From contig JAUVDD010000059.1 in NCBI GenBank assembly GCA_030595525.1, forward strand, positions 1 through 8,207: a stretch of 8,207 nt of DNA, given 5' to 3'. Below the pieces are notes generated by a model. The model had not been told where the DNA came from. It did not search any database and saw nothing but the letters and a program-made list of their open reading frames with translations. Positions 1-5,990 of the stretch are shown here, in pieces. The translations under genes were made by a program, and so were the position numbers. Origin of the DNA: Puniceicoccales bacterium. Lineage in GTDB: Bacteria; Verrucomicrobiota; Verrucomicrobiia; Opitutales; Oceanipulchritudinaceae. Every line of letters begins with the position of its first letter. The first letter of the stretch is position 1.

Positions 1-207
1 GTATTTGTGCATTAATGAATGCCCCTTCCCCGGGGTAGCCCTCAGTCGCTACGCTCCCTCCGGCAACCCCGGGCTTTCTGAATTTATTTACCCTATGGCA
101 ATTCGAGGCTATCAGAATTCGCATTTTCACGATGGCTAATAAACAAGGTGTACTTCGAGCAGTTCCGATGAGAAACTACCCGATACACCCCCTTAACCAA
201 GTGCCAT
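1..207. other. Non-coding left edge, downstream of the kinase gene
   Basis: I see no convincing gene here. The stretch lies 3' of the minus-strand kinase gene and is open at the window edge, so it could include the end of an intergenic region whose other gene lies outside. Its one distinct structure is a GC-rich imperfect palindrome at 29-73, listed separately. No tRNA-like fold or clear rho-independent terminator with a T-run was found. Confidence 0.5.
29..73. repeat. GC-rich imperfect palindrome (REP-like hairpin)
   Basis: The arms CCCGGGGTAGCC (29-40) and GGCAACCCCGGG (62-73) pair at 11 of 12 positions, with a single A-A mismatch, around a 21-nt loop. The loop end nearest the left arm offers an alternative pairing, GTAGC (35-39) with GCTAC (48-52). 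On the plus strand the stem is followed by a weak T-rich tract (ctttctgaattta), on the minus strand by none, so it is a poor intrinsic terminator for the kinase gene. The GC-rich arms, flanked by more A+T-rich sequence, look like an interspersed palindromic element. That identity is inference, because only one copy is visible in this window. Confidence 0.5.
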
Positions 208-1077
208 TCATACTAATCCGTTGATGATGGATTCAGCCTGCGAACCGTAACCACCACCGAATATATTGTAGTGATTCAGAGTATGATAGAGAATATACAG
301 TTGTTTGCGTAAACAGTAACCCGGATCGAGAGACCATTCTGTATCGTATGCGGAATAAAACTCAGGTGAATATCCACCGAACATTTCCGTCATGGCCAAA
401 TCCGTTTCACGATCACCATAATAGCTGGCCGGATCAAAAACCACGGGAGATCCGTCTTCCACAAATCCTGCATTACCTAACCAGAGGTCACCATGAAGCA
501 GGGAAGGTATCGGATCGTAGTTCTCAAAGAATGCGGACAGGCCGGTAATGAGCGTATCCGCCTTGCGTAACGACAGGTGCTTTCTGCGAGCCCAATCAAC
601 CTGGGGTTTGAGTCGGCACTCCCTAAAGAAGGTGACCCAGTCATCATGTCTGGTGTTAATCTGGGCAGTTGATCCGATCCAATTGTCACGATCCCAGCCA
701 TGTCGAGCAGCACGGTGTCGGTGCATGCGGGCCAATTGCCTACCCATTTCGGCCCAGTCGCTTTTCAGGGACCGACCCATAGGGAGGAATTCAAGAATCA
801 GAGCGGATAGGTTATCTGCCTGACAAGTGGCAATAGGTACTGGTACCCGGATCGTTTGACTGGCTGCCATAACGGATAAAGCGTGCGCCTCGGTCTCAAA
901 TGCTTCACGGAATCCAATATTATTTCGCTTAACAAAGAAGGTCCGACCATCGGTTCCGGTGATCTGACTGGCATCGTTTATACACCCGCCTCCCATTCCC
1001 GAGGAATCAGCGAGTTGAAAGGATAGACCAGTTTTTTCGCTAATGGCTTCTTCAATCGCCTGATTGAGTGTTTTCAC
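208..1077 (-). CDS. Fructosamine/ketosamine-3-kinase family protein
   Basis: Cytosolic kinase of the fructosamine-3-kinase (FN3K/YniA) family, which has an aminoglycoside-phosphotransferase-like fold. Members phosphorylate sugar amines on glycated proteins, giving unstable products that revert to the free amine (protein deglycation). The true substrate here is not known. From the GTG at 1077 the protein has 289 residues, close to the usual family length (about 286-290). Visible motifs are the glycine-rich GMGGGCINDA (27-36), the nucleotide-binding lysine in FFVKR (K50), the helix Glu in FETEAHAL (60-67), the catalytic loop HGDLWLGNAG (195-204, D197), the metal-binding FDPASYYGDRETDLAM (214-229, D215) and a C-terminal LYHTLNHYNIFGG. 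An upstream TTG at 1113 would add 12 residues (MQPFPATLSILC). I prefer 1077 because the family's N-terminal helix begins there, but neither start has a clear Shine-Dalgarno. The gene is divergent from the EEP gene across about 50 bp and stands alone on its strand. Confidence 0.88.
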   Translation of the reverse strand: MKTLNQAIEEAISEKTGLSFQLADSSGMGGGCINDASQITGTDGRTFFVKRNNIGFREAFETEAHALSVMAASQTIRVPVPIATCQADNLSALILEFLPMGRSLKSDWAEMGRQLARMHRHRAARHGWDRDNWIGSTAQINTRHDDWVTFFRECRLKPQVDWARRKHLSLRKADTLITGLSAFFENYDPIPSLLHGDLWLGNAGFVEDGSPVVFDPASYYGDRETDLAMTEMFGGYSPEFYSAYDTEWSLDPGYCLRKQLYILYHTLNHYNIFGGGYGSQAESIINGLV

Positions 1078-1117
1078 ACAGAGTATGGAAAGTGTTGCAG
1101 GGAACGGCTGCAAGGAT

Positions 1118-1124
1118 AAGGAGA
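1118..1124 (+). promoter_or_regulatory. Shine-Dalgarno of the EEP gene
   Basis: AAGGAGA lies six bases before the ATG at 1131. It is a near-perfect ribosome binding site at ideal spacing and fixes the start of the secreted EEP protein. It overlaps the upstream TTG region of the divergent kinase gene, which is one more reason to place the kinase start further inside, at 1077. Confidence 0.8.
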
Positions 1125-1130
1125 TAAGAC

Positions 1131-2624
1131 ATGAAGCAATTGGCTTTAATCATAGGTCTGGTGTCTCTTTCGATGGCTGCGATGGCGGGTCGTGAGTTCA
1201 CAGTACTGGCGTATAATGTGGAAAACCTCTTTGATCTGGATGGGGTTGCCTTGTATTCGGATTACGAACAGGCGCCAAAAGGTAATTATGGATCCGCGCA
1301 ATTACTGGGAAAACTCGAAAGTATCCATCGTAGTTTATCCGCCATCAATGATGGAGCCGGACCAGAGATTGTCATGTTTCAAGAGTTGGAGCTGGACCGG
1401 ACTCCGTTTGATACGCCGGATACAGAAACCTTTTTGCGGATTACCGCTGGTTGTTCGTTGGAGGAAATGCTGTCCGGTGAAAAATCCGTTGGGATATCGG
1501 TTGCCAATCTTCCCTCTGAATTGCTGTTACTGAAGTATCTGGAAGAGCAAGGCATGACGGGGTATCAAATTGCCCAGCCCGATTCGTTTATCAGTGAATA
1601 CCATCCAGCCCACAAGAATGTTATCTTCAGCCGGTTTCCGATTAAATATGTTCGTCAGCGTCCATTACTGGATGCCAGGGATGTGCTCATCGTTGGACTG
1701 GATATTGAGGGCAACGAACTGATTTTATTGAACAATCACTGGAAATCGGGAGCTTCATCTCTGGCACTGGAAACAGTTCGGGTACAGAACGCCCGAGTGG
1801 TTCGTGCCGAAGTCGATGCCATTCTCTATAGAAATCCCCAGGCAGATGTTATCGTCGCCGGTGATTTGAATTCCTATTATAATCACGAGGCTGTTTTTCC
1901 GGAAATTCCGGAAACAGGAGTGAATGATGTTTTACGTTCAAATGGACGGGAAGTCCGCATGGTTAGCAAGATGGCGACCATGGATCTCTACAATTTGTGG
2001 TATGAATTGCCCGCAAAAGATCGTGGATCGGAAGTCTGGCGTGGTCAGTGGGGAACCTTGATGCAAATGACCATCAGTCAGGGATTGTATGACAATAAAG
2101 GCATCCAGTATCTCGACAACAGTTTTGACCGATTAATGATTCCGGGAAAGAACGTTGATTCACGATGGGGACGACCCATTTCCTGGACAAACTTTGGTGG
2201 CGGTTCCGGGTATTCAGACCACTTGCCGATATATGCGCGGTTCAAGGTGGGGGATTCCAATAAAGTGCTTGTTTACGATAAGCTAAGCGATGAACCAACA
2301 ACCGCATATCGTCCCGAGGTGAACCTCAAGAGAATGGATCGCCGGGCAGTGCCACCTCTTGATCGGTTGGCAGGGCTGGATGACGCCGCTTTAGCCGAGC
2401 ATCTCGGAGAGCTATTCTTGCTAAAGCTTCCATTGAGCGGAAATAAGCCGGCACGTATCAAAATCGGCGACCGGGAATTAATGATTTACAGCCCAATCAG
2501 TGGAATGCGTAACGAGCTGAACTTACGAAATCCGGGTGACTTGGTTCATGCCTTTGTGGAATTGGACACCTACCGTGGTTCTCCACAGGTCGTTATTCTT
2601 GACGAAACCTGGCTCAAGAACTGA
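1131..2624 (+). CDS. Secreted endonuclease/exonuclease/phosphatase (EEP) family protein
   Basis: Exported Mg2+-dependent phosphodiesterase of the EEP (DNase I-like) superfamily; the likely substrate is nucleic acid, though phosphoester or lipid substrates also occur in the fold. Residues 1-19 form a Sec signal peptide (MKQLALIIGL...AMA, cleavage before G20). The full catalytic set is visible: AYNVENLFD (27-35, N29), FQELE (83-87, E85), NNHWKSG (201-207, H203), VAGDLNSYYN (242-251, D245 and N247) and GYSDHLPIYARF (360-371, D363 and H364). The EEP domain ends near residue 373. A further 120 residues follow, and positions about 440-491 look like a small beta domain (RIKIGDRELMIYSP ... PGDLVHAFVELDTYRG) that might be OB-fold-like. 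The whole is 497 residues. The ATG at 1131 has a strong Shine-Dalgarno. The stop overlaps the 3' end of the convergent phosphatase gene by 11 bp. I am sure of the superfamily, not of the substrate. Confidence 0.88.
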   Translation: MKQLALIIGLVSLSMAAMAGREFTVLAYNVENLFDLDGVALYSDYEQAPKGNYGSAQLLGKLESIHRSLSAINDGAGPEIVMFQELELDRTPFDTPDTETFLRITAGCSLEEMLSGEKSVGISVANLPSELLLLKYLEEQGMTGYQIAQPDSFISEYHPAHKNVIFSRFPIKYVRQRPLLDARDVLIVGLDIEGNELILLNNHWKSGASSLALETVRVQNARVVRAEVDAILYRNPQADVIVAGDLNSYYNHEAVFPEIPETGVNDVLRSNGREVRMVSKMATMDLYNLWYELPAKDRGSEVWRGQWGTLMQMTISQGLYDNKGIQYLDNSFDRLMIPGKNVDSRWGRPISWTNFGGGSGYSDHLPIYARFKVGDSNKVLVYDKLSDEPTTAYRPEVNLKRMDRRAVPPLDRLAGLDDAALAEHLGELFLLKLPLSGNKPARIKIGDRELMIYSPISGMRNELNLRNPGDLVHAFVELDTYRGSPQVVILDETWLKN

Positions 2625-3093
2625 GCGTCAATTCTCCCAGAAGGCCATCGCAGGCATCCTCGAGCAGGTCCATGACATGTTCGAATCCTTTTGAACCACC
2701 GTAATACGGATCGGGAACTTCACGGTCGCTATGATTGCTGGCAAAATCGCACATCAGGGTCAACTTGGCGTCGCCGGATCCGTCGGCTGACATGGCCTGC
2801 AAATTGTCCAGATTATCCATATCCATGGCGATGATGTGATCAAACTTATCAAAATCACTCTTTTTTACCTGCCTGGAAATGCTATCCAGATTATAACCAC
2901 GTTCCGCACCGGCGGCGCGCATCCGATGATCGGCCGGGTGACCTGAGTGATACCCGATTGTGCCTGCTGAATCGATATGGAACCTGTCAGCTACACCTGC
3001 GGCTTCAACTTTGCTCCGGAAAACTGCTTCGGCAGCCGGGGACCGACAGATATTTCCCATACAGACAAAGAGTACTGATGTTTTCGAATTCAT
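2614..3093 (-). CDS. Low-molecular-weight protein-tyrosine phosphatase
   Basis: Cytosolic phosphatase of the LMW-PTP / arsenate-reductase-like family, which removes phosphate from tyrosine through a cysteinyl-phosphate intermediate. Bacterial members often regulate BY-kinases and polysaccharide export, but no such kinase is in this window. From the ATG at 3093 the protein has 159 residues, the normal size. The P-loop is VCMGNICRS (10-18), with nucleophile C11 and R17. C16 is the second P-loop cysteine and can form a redox disulfide with C11 in relatives. The general acid is D128 in VPDPYYGG (126-133), where the usual family motif is DPY. Reading on to a TTG at 3165 would add 24 low-complexity residues rich in Asn, Leu and Pro that come from the hexanucleotide repeat, so that longer start is rejected. 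There is no strong Shine-Dalgarno. The 3' end overlaps the EEP gene by 11 bp, tail to tail. Confidence 0.9.
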   Translation of the reverse strand: MNSKTSVLFVCMGNICRSPAAEAVFRSKVEAAGVADRFHIDSAGTIGYHSGHPADHRMRAAGAERGYNLDSISRQVKKSDFDKFDHIIAMDMDNLDNLQAMSADGSGDAKLTLMCDFASNHSDREVPDPYYGGSKGFEHVMDLLEDACDGLLGELTLSS

Positions 3094-3154
3094 GTAAGAG
3101 TGATGAAAAAGATTGAGGTTGAGATTGGGGTTGAGATTGGGATTGTGGGGAGGA
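3092..3154. repeat. C-free tract with degenerate hexanucleotide repeat
   Basis: For 63 bases the plus strand contains no C at all. Inside it, 3111-3146 reads as six hexamers of consensus RRTTGR (gattga, ggttga, gattgg, ggttga, gattgg, gattgt). Equivalently, it holds two exact 12-bp copies of GGTTGAGATTGG at 3117-3140. It fills the gap between the divergent phosphatase gene and rsmE and would lie in the rsmE leader or promoter. Its G-runs (3117, 3127, 3139, 3147) could allow a two-layer G-quadruplex. Origin by slippage is likely; a function is unproven. Confidence 0.75.
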
Positions 3155-3167
3155 CTATCAATCAAAA

Positions 3168-3890
3168 ATGAACCGCATTCTATTCGAAGAACAATCCGAC
3201 ACCTATATTCTGGATCCCAGGGATCCGCGGTTCGAGCATGTCCGAGGTGTTCTTCGGATGCGAGAGGGGGATTCCTTTGATGTGGGAGCTATCAACGGTC
3301 CTGTAGGAAAAGCTCACATTGAAAATCTTTCTGATCATGTGATGGAAGTCTCGGTCGAGTGGGGTGAAGTTCCTCCAATTCCTCCACCAGTCTATCTTCT
3401 AGTTGGAATGTGTCGCCCGGCAACAGCCAGAAAAATCCTGACTACTGCACCAACGCTCGGTGTAAGAGGAATTGTTTTCGCCGGAACGGGACGCTCGGAT
3501 CCGGCTTACGCCAAGTCCAGTCTGTGGACCTCGGATGAATGGAGGAAGCGTCTGATCGAAGGAATGGAACAAGCGTTCGATACCTTCCTGCCTGAGGTGC
3601 ATGTTTGTGATGATTTGGTATCCGCCATGGACTATGTGCGTGAAAAAAATAGCCTATCCTTGATGTTGGATGTCTACGAGGGTACCCGTCCCTTGAGTGA
3701 ATTGGAAATGGAATCATCTTCATCCGTTTGTCTGGCGATTGGTCCGGAGCGGGGATGGGATTCCAATGACCGACGGCTCCTTCGAAATGAGGGATTTCAA
3801 TTGGTATCCCTGAATGACCGGGTTCTGCGTGTGGAAACAGCTGTGACAGTTGGCCTGACGCTGGTTTTGGCAGGGATGGGAATCTACTGA
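3168..3890 (+). CDS. rsmE: 16S rRNA (uracil-1498-N3)-methyltransferase RsmE
   Basis: SPOUT-class methyltransferase that uses S-adenosylmethionine to methylate N3 of U1498 in 16S rRNA (E. coli numbering) in the 30S subunit. The 240 residues match the usual family length. The N-terminal PUA-like RNA-binding part shows FEHVRGVLRMREGD (22-35). The C-terminal trefoil-knot part shows AIGPERGW (190-197) and LNDRVLRVETAVTVGLTL (215-232), the two SAM-binding signatures of the family. The first signature has Arg where GPEGGW is usual. The middle segment RPATARKILTTAPTLGV (83-99) is only a loose match to the normal KxxELGV region, so this is a divergent branch. The ATG at 3168 has AGGA at 3151-3154, a rather long 13 bases away. 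The gene is divergent from the phosphatase gene and overlaps rsmD tail to tail by 7 bp. Confidence 0.87.
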   Translation: MNRILFEEQSDTYILDPRDPRFEHVRGVLRMREGDSFDVGAINGPVGKAHIENLSDHVMEVSVEWGEVPPIPPPVYLLVGMCRPATARKILTTAPTLGVRGIVFAGTGRSDPAYAKSSLWTSDEWRKRLIEGMEQAFDTFLPEVHVCDDLVSAMDYVREKNSLSLMLDVYEGTRPLSELEMESSSSVCLAIGPERGWDSNDRRLLRNEGFQLVSLNDRVLRVETAVTVGLTLVLAGMGIY

Positions 3891-4447
3891 TCCCTCTTTT
3901 CCATAATAGCCACACTTGGTTCGTTGGTTCGGGATTTGCCGATGCGTTTCAAGCAGTTCCATCCAAGCTCCGGGATATTTAGATCTCCTGGTAATTCGTA
4001 AACAAGGATACCACCATCCGATAGAAGCTTGCTGGCGTGCTCCAATAATGCGTCCCCTTGGGCGCGAATCAGGTCATAAGGTGCATCCATGAAGATTATG
4101 TCGTGAGACAATGATGATTCGAAGCGCAGAACATCCCTACGAATGATCTTTGTTTTCAGCTCCTTCGGATTGCCCAGACTTTTCAGTACGGCATTAACAT
4201 TCTGTTCCAAGGCAGTAACTGCCTGCAGGTGTTTTTCCACAAACAGGGCGGAGCTTGCTCCTCGGGACAGGGCTTCCAGTCCGTAACTGCCTGAACCGGC
4301 AAAAAGATCGAGTACAGAGGCATCATGTATGCGATCTCCCAGACTGGAAAACACGGCTTCACGCATACGGTCAGTGGCCGGACGAACATGTTTGGCCCGC
4401 CCGGTTGAGATAGAGATTCCGCGTGCTCTTCCTCCTGTTATGCGCAT
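3884..4447 (-). CDS. rsmD: 16S rRNA (guanine-966-N2)-methyltransferase RsmD
   Basis: Class I, Rossmann-fold SAM-dependent methyltransferase that modifies N2 of G966 of 16S rRNA (E. coli numbering) late in 30S assembly. The 187 residues are the usual length. The N-terminus MRITGGRARG and RPATDRMREAVFSSL (22-36) are typical of RsmD. Motif I is VLDLFAGSGSYGLEALSRGA (45-64), followed by the acidic residue E71 in FVEKH. Motif IV is FMDAPYDL (119-126): DAPY replaces the DPPY expected of amino-group methyltransferases, although the first D and the Y are kept. The start at 4447 has only a distant AAGGA and no good Shine-Dalgarno, but the conserved N-terminus supports it. In many bacteria rsmD neighbours coaD; here it neighbours rsmE instead. 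It is divergent from the MCE operon. Confidence 0.88.
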   Translation of the reverse strand: MRITGGRARGISISTGRAKHVRPATDRMREAVFSSLGDRIHDASVLDLFAGSGSYGLEALSRGASSALFVEKHLQAVTALEQNVNAVLKSLGNPKELKTKIIRRDVLRFESSLSHDIIFMDAPYDLIRAQGDALLEHASKLLSDGGILVYELPGDLNIPELGWNCLKRIGKSRTNEPSVAIMEKRDQ

Positions 4448-4513
4448 GGGTTTTAAATTAGGTTCCTTTCTCGTTCAGGCAAGCGCCGATAAGTTTACCA
4501 GATTTTTGTAATT

Positions 4514-4542
4514 TTAACATTTCCACTTACCCTGATTAAGAT
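4514..4542 (+). promoter_or_regulatory. Putative sigma70-type promoter of the WP-repeat/mla operon
   Basis: TTAACA (4514-4519, five of six matches to the -35 consensus) and TAAGAT (4537-4542, four of six to the -10) are separated by 17 bases. A transcript would start near 4549 and leave a leader of about 25 bases before the GTG at 4574. The site sits in the 126-bp gap between divergent rsmD and the operon, where a promoter is expected. The assignment is by eye only. Confidence 0.45.
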
Positions 4543-4573
4543 AAGCAATAATGGAGTAATCGATCTAAGTATA

Positions 4574-5977
4574 GTGGGGACAAGGTTCAGAAAATTAGTT
4601 TTGGTGGGAGCAGCGGTGCTTGTTGGGCAGGCGACCGTGATTGCTGGCGAATCCAATTTCTGGCCGGCAGTCGTGAAGAAATTTGATTCACTGATGGGCA
4701 GGGATGACAATACCAGCAACCTTGGCCCTATCGTATCGGTCACTGAGAAAGATACCAAACGCATTCTCAGCATCCGTCCATTCTGGACATCATTTGAGTA
4801 TCTGGAGACCGGTGTGACCAGCTCATATTTCCTATACCCTATTGCCAGCTGGACAGATCAAGGAAATATCCGATATGGAAATGTAACCAACCTGATTCAG
4901 TACCGACGAAACGATTCCAGGGACGAGACCTTTTTCCAGGCTTTCCCGTTTGTATTCAGCTATCAAACGCCCGAGCCGGAGGCCTCATACTTTGCTGTCT
5001 GGCCGATTGGGGGAGTTCTGAAAAACAAACTCTTTCGTGACCGGATATCCTTTGCTGCCTGGCCCTTTTATGTGAGGACCGTTAGAAAGGATGAAATTCG
5101 CACGCACACTCCCTATCCATTTATCCAGCGACTGAAGGGTCCCAAAAGCAGGGGATTTGGATTGTGGCCGATTTATGGTCATTTTGAACGGGACAATGAT
5201 TATGAGCACACATGGGCTGCCTGGCCTTTTCATTATAATTATCGGGATGATCTGGATGAAGAGGTGCCCTATGTCAGGTTTGGGATCTTGCCGTTTTATC
5301 ACAGGGAAACCGCGGCTGGATTAAAAAGTGAAACCTACGGATGGCCATTTTTTGGATACACCCGGGAATGGGAACCCAGGGTAGAGTATTCCGAGAACCG
5401 CTATTTCTGGCCATTTCTGGTACAGGGTAGAGGTGAGGAAAAGTACGTGAACCGCTGGTTGCCCGTTTATTCGAAGGAAACATCACCCGGGCGTGAAAAG
5501 AAGTGGTATGGCTGGCCATTACTGAAGAGGGAAACTTCTACAGAACCGGGGATGAAGCGTGACACAACAACGCTGCTTTACTTCCTCTACCGGGACGAGA
5601 AGCAACAATTTAAGGGAAATACCGCCCGATTGACCACAATTTGGCCATTGGCAGGATACTGGAATGATGGATTGGGGAACCGTCAGTTGCAGATGCTTGA
5701 TCCACTTACCGTGTTTTTCCCGAAAAATGAGAAAGTGAAGGAAAACTGGAGCCCTCTTTTTGCTGTCTACCGGTTTGATGAACGGATGGGCAATCAGCGG
5801 CATTCCGTTCTCTGGGACATGATCGTCTGGGAGCGGGATTTAGAGGGATTGAAAGCGCTTTATCTCGGTCCATTGTATGAATGGGAATCAGGGAAACAGT
5901 GGCAGGTAATGAAGGGTCTAGTTCGGTCAACGGCGAACGAAGGCCAGAGCGTGTTGAATTGGTTCTGGAGAGATTGA
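4574..5977 (+). CDS. Exported WP-repeat protein of unknown function heading the mla operon
   Basis: I do not recognise a named family. The 467-residue product begins with a signal peptide (basic RFRK at 4-7, hydrophobic LVLVGAAVLVGQATVIA at 8-24, probable cleavage after IAG or nearby), so it is exported. The rest is built from degenerate repeats of roughly 17-22 residues, most with an aromatic-Pro-hydrophobic core: YPI 88, FPF 124, WPI 143, WPF 163, YPF 181, WPI 198, WPF 217, LPF 239, WPF 257, WPF 279, LPV 296, WPL 314, WPL 357. Weaker copies are at 68, 376, 393 and 432. Between cores lie polar, charged turns rich in Arg, Glu, Asp and Tyr, the pattern of successive beta hairpins. A beta-barrel or beta-rich periplasmic protein is plausible but inferred. 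No lipobox cysteine is seen. The start is GTG at 4574; no in-frame ATG lies upstream, and the only Shine-Dalgarno-like GGAG is 17 bases away. It ends 13 bp before mlaE, so a role in envelope lipid traffic is suggested. Confidence 0.75.
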   Translation: MGTRFRKLVLVGAAVLVGQATVIAGESNFWPAVVKKFDSLMGRDDNTSNLGPIVSVTEKDTKRILSIRPFWTSFEYLETGVTSSYFLYPIASWTDQGNIRYGNVTNLIQYRRNDSRDETFFQAFPFVFSYQTPEPEASYFAVWPIGGVLKNKLFRDRISFAAWPFYVRTVRKDEIRTHTPYPFIQRLKGPKSRGFGLWPIYGHFERDNDYEHTWAAWPFHYNYRDDLDEEVPYVRFGILPFYHRETAAGLKSETYGWPFFGYTREWEPRVEYSENRYFWPFLVQGRGEEKYVNRWLPVYSKETSPGREKKWYGWPLLKRETSTEPGMKRDTTTLLYFLYRDEKQQFKGNTARLTTIWPLAGYWNDGLGNRQLQMLDPLTVFFPKNEKVKENWSPLFAVYRFDERMGNQRHSVLWDMIVWERDLEGLKALYLGPLYEWESGKQWQVMKGLVRSTANEGQSVLNWFWRD

Positions 5978-5983
5978 GGGAGA
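5977..5983 (+). promoter_or_regulatory. Shine-Dalgarno of mlaE
   Basis: AGGGAGA begins on the last base of the upstream gene's stop codon and lies seven bases before the ATG at 5991. This supports the mlaE start and co-transcription with the WP-repeat gene, because there is no room between the two for a separate promoter and leader. Confidence 0.7.
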
Positions 5984-5990
5984 ATATCAA

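Noticed and set aside
29..90. Rho-independent terminator
   Set aside because: The stem is long and GC-rich but is not followed by a proper T-run on either strand, and its 21-nt loop is large.
1078..1113. Twelve-residue N-terminal extension of the kinase from a TTG at 1113
   Set aside because: It overlaps the ribosome binding region of the divergent gene, has no Shine-Dalgarno and adds residues the family does not have. It cannot be fully excluded.
3094..3165. N-terminal extension of the phosphatase from a TTG at 3165, giving an Asn-Leu-Pro rich leader
   Set aside because: The extension is encoded by the simple repeat, has no family counterpart, and the ATG at 3093 directly precedes the conserved first strand of the enzyme.
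3442..3915. Minus-strand open frame of 157 codons opposite rsmE
   Set aside because: The translation is rich in His, Pro, Arg and Ser, typical of a shadow frame; the plus strand encodes recognisable RsmE motifs.
4570..4575. TATAGT as a -10 box
   Set aside because: It overlaps the GTG start codon, would start the transcript inside the signal peptide, and has no -35 element 17 bases upstream.
4495..4773. Minus-strand open frame of 92 codons across the operon promoter and signal-peptide region
   Set aside because: It is antisense to a protein with a clear signal peptide, shows no family features and covers the intergenic promoter.
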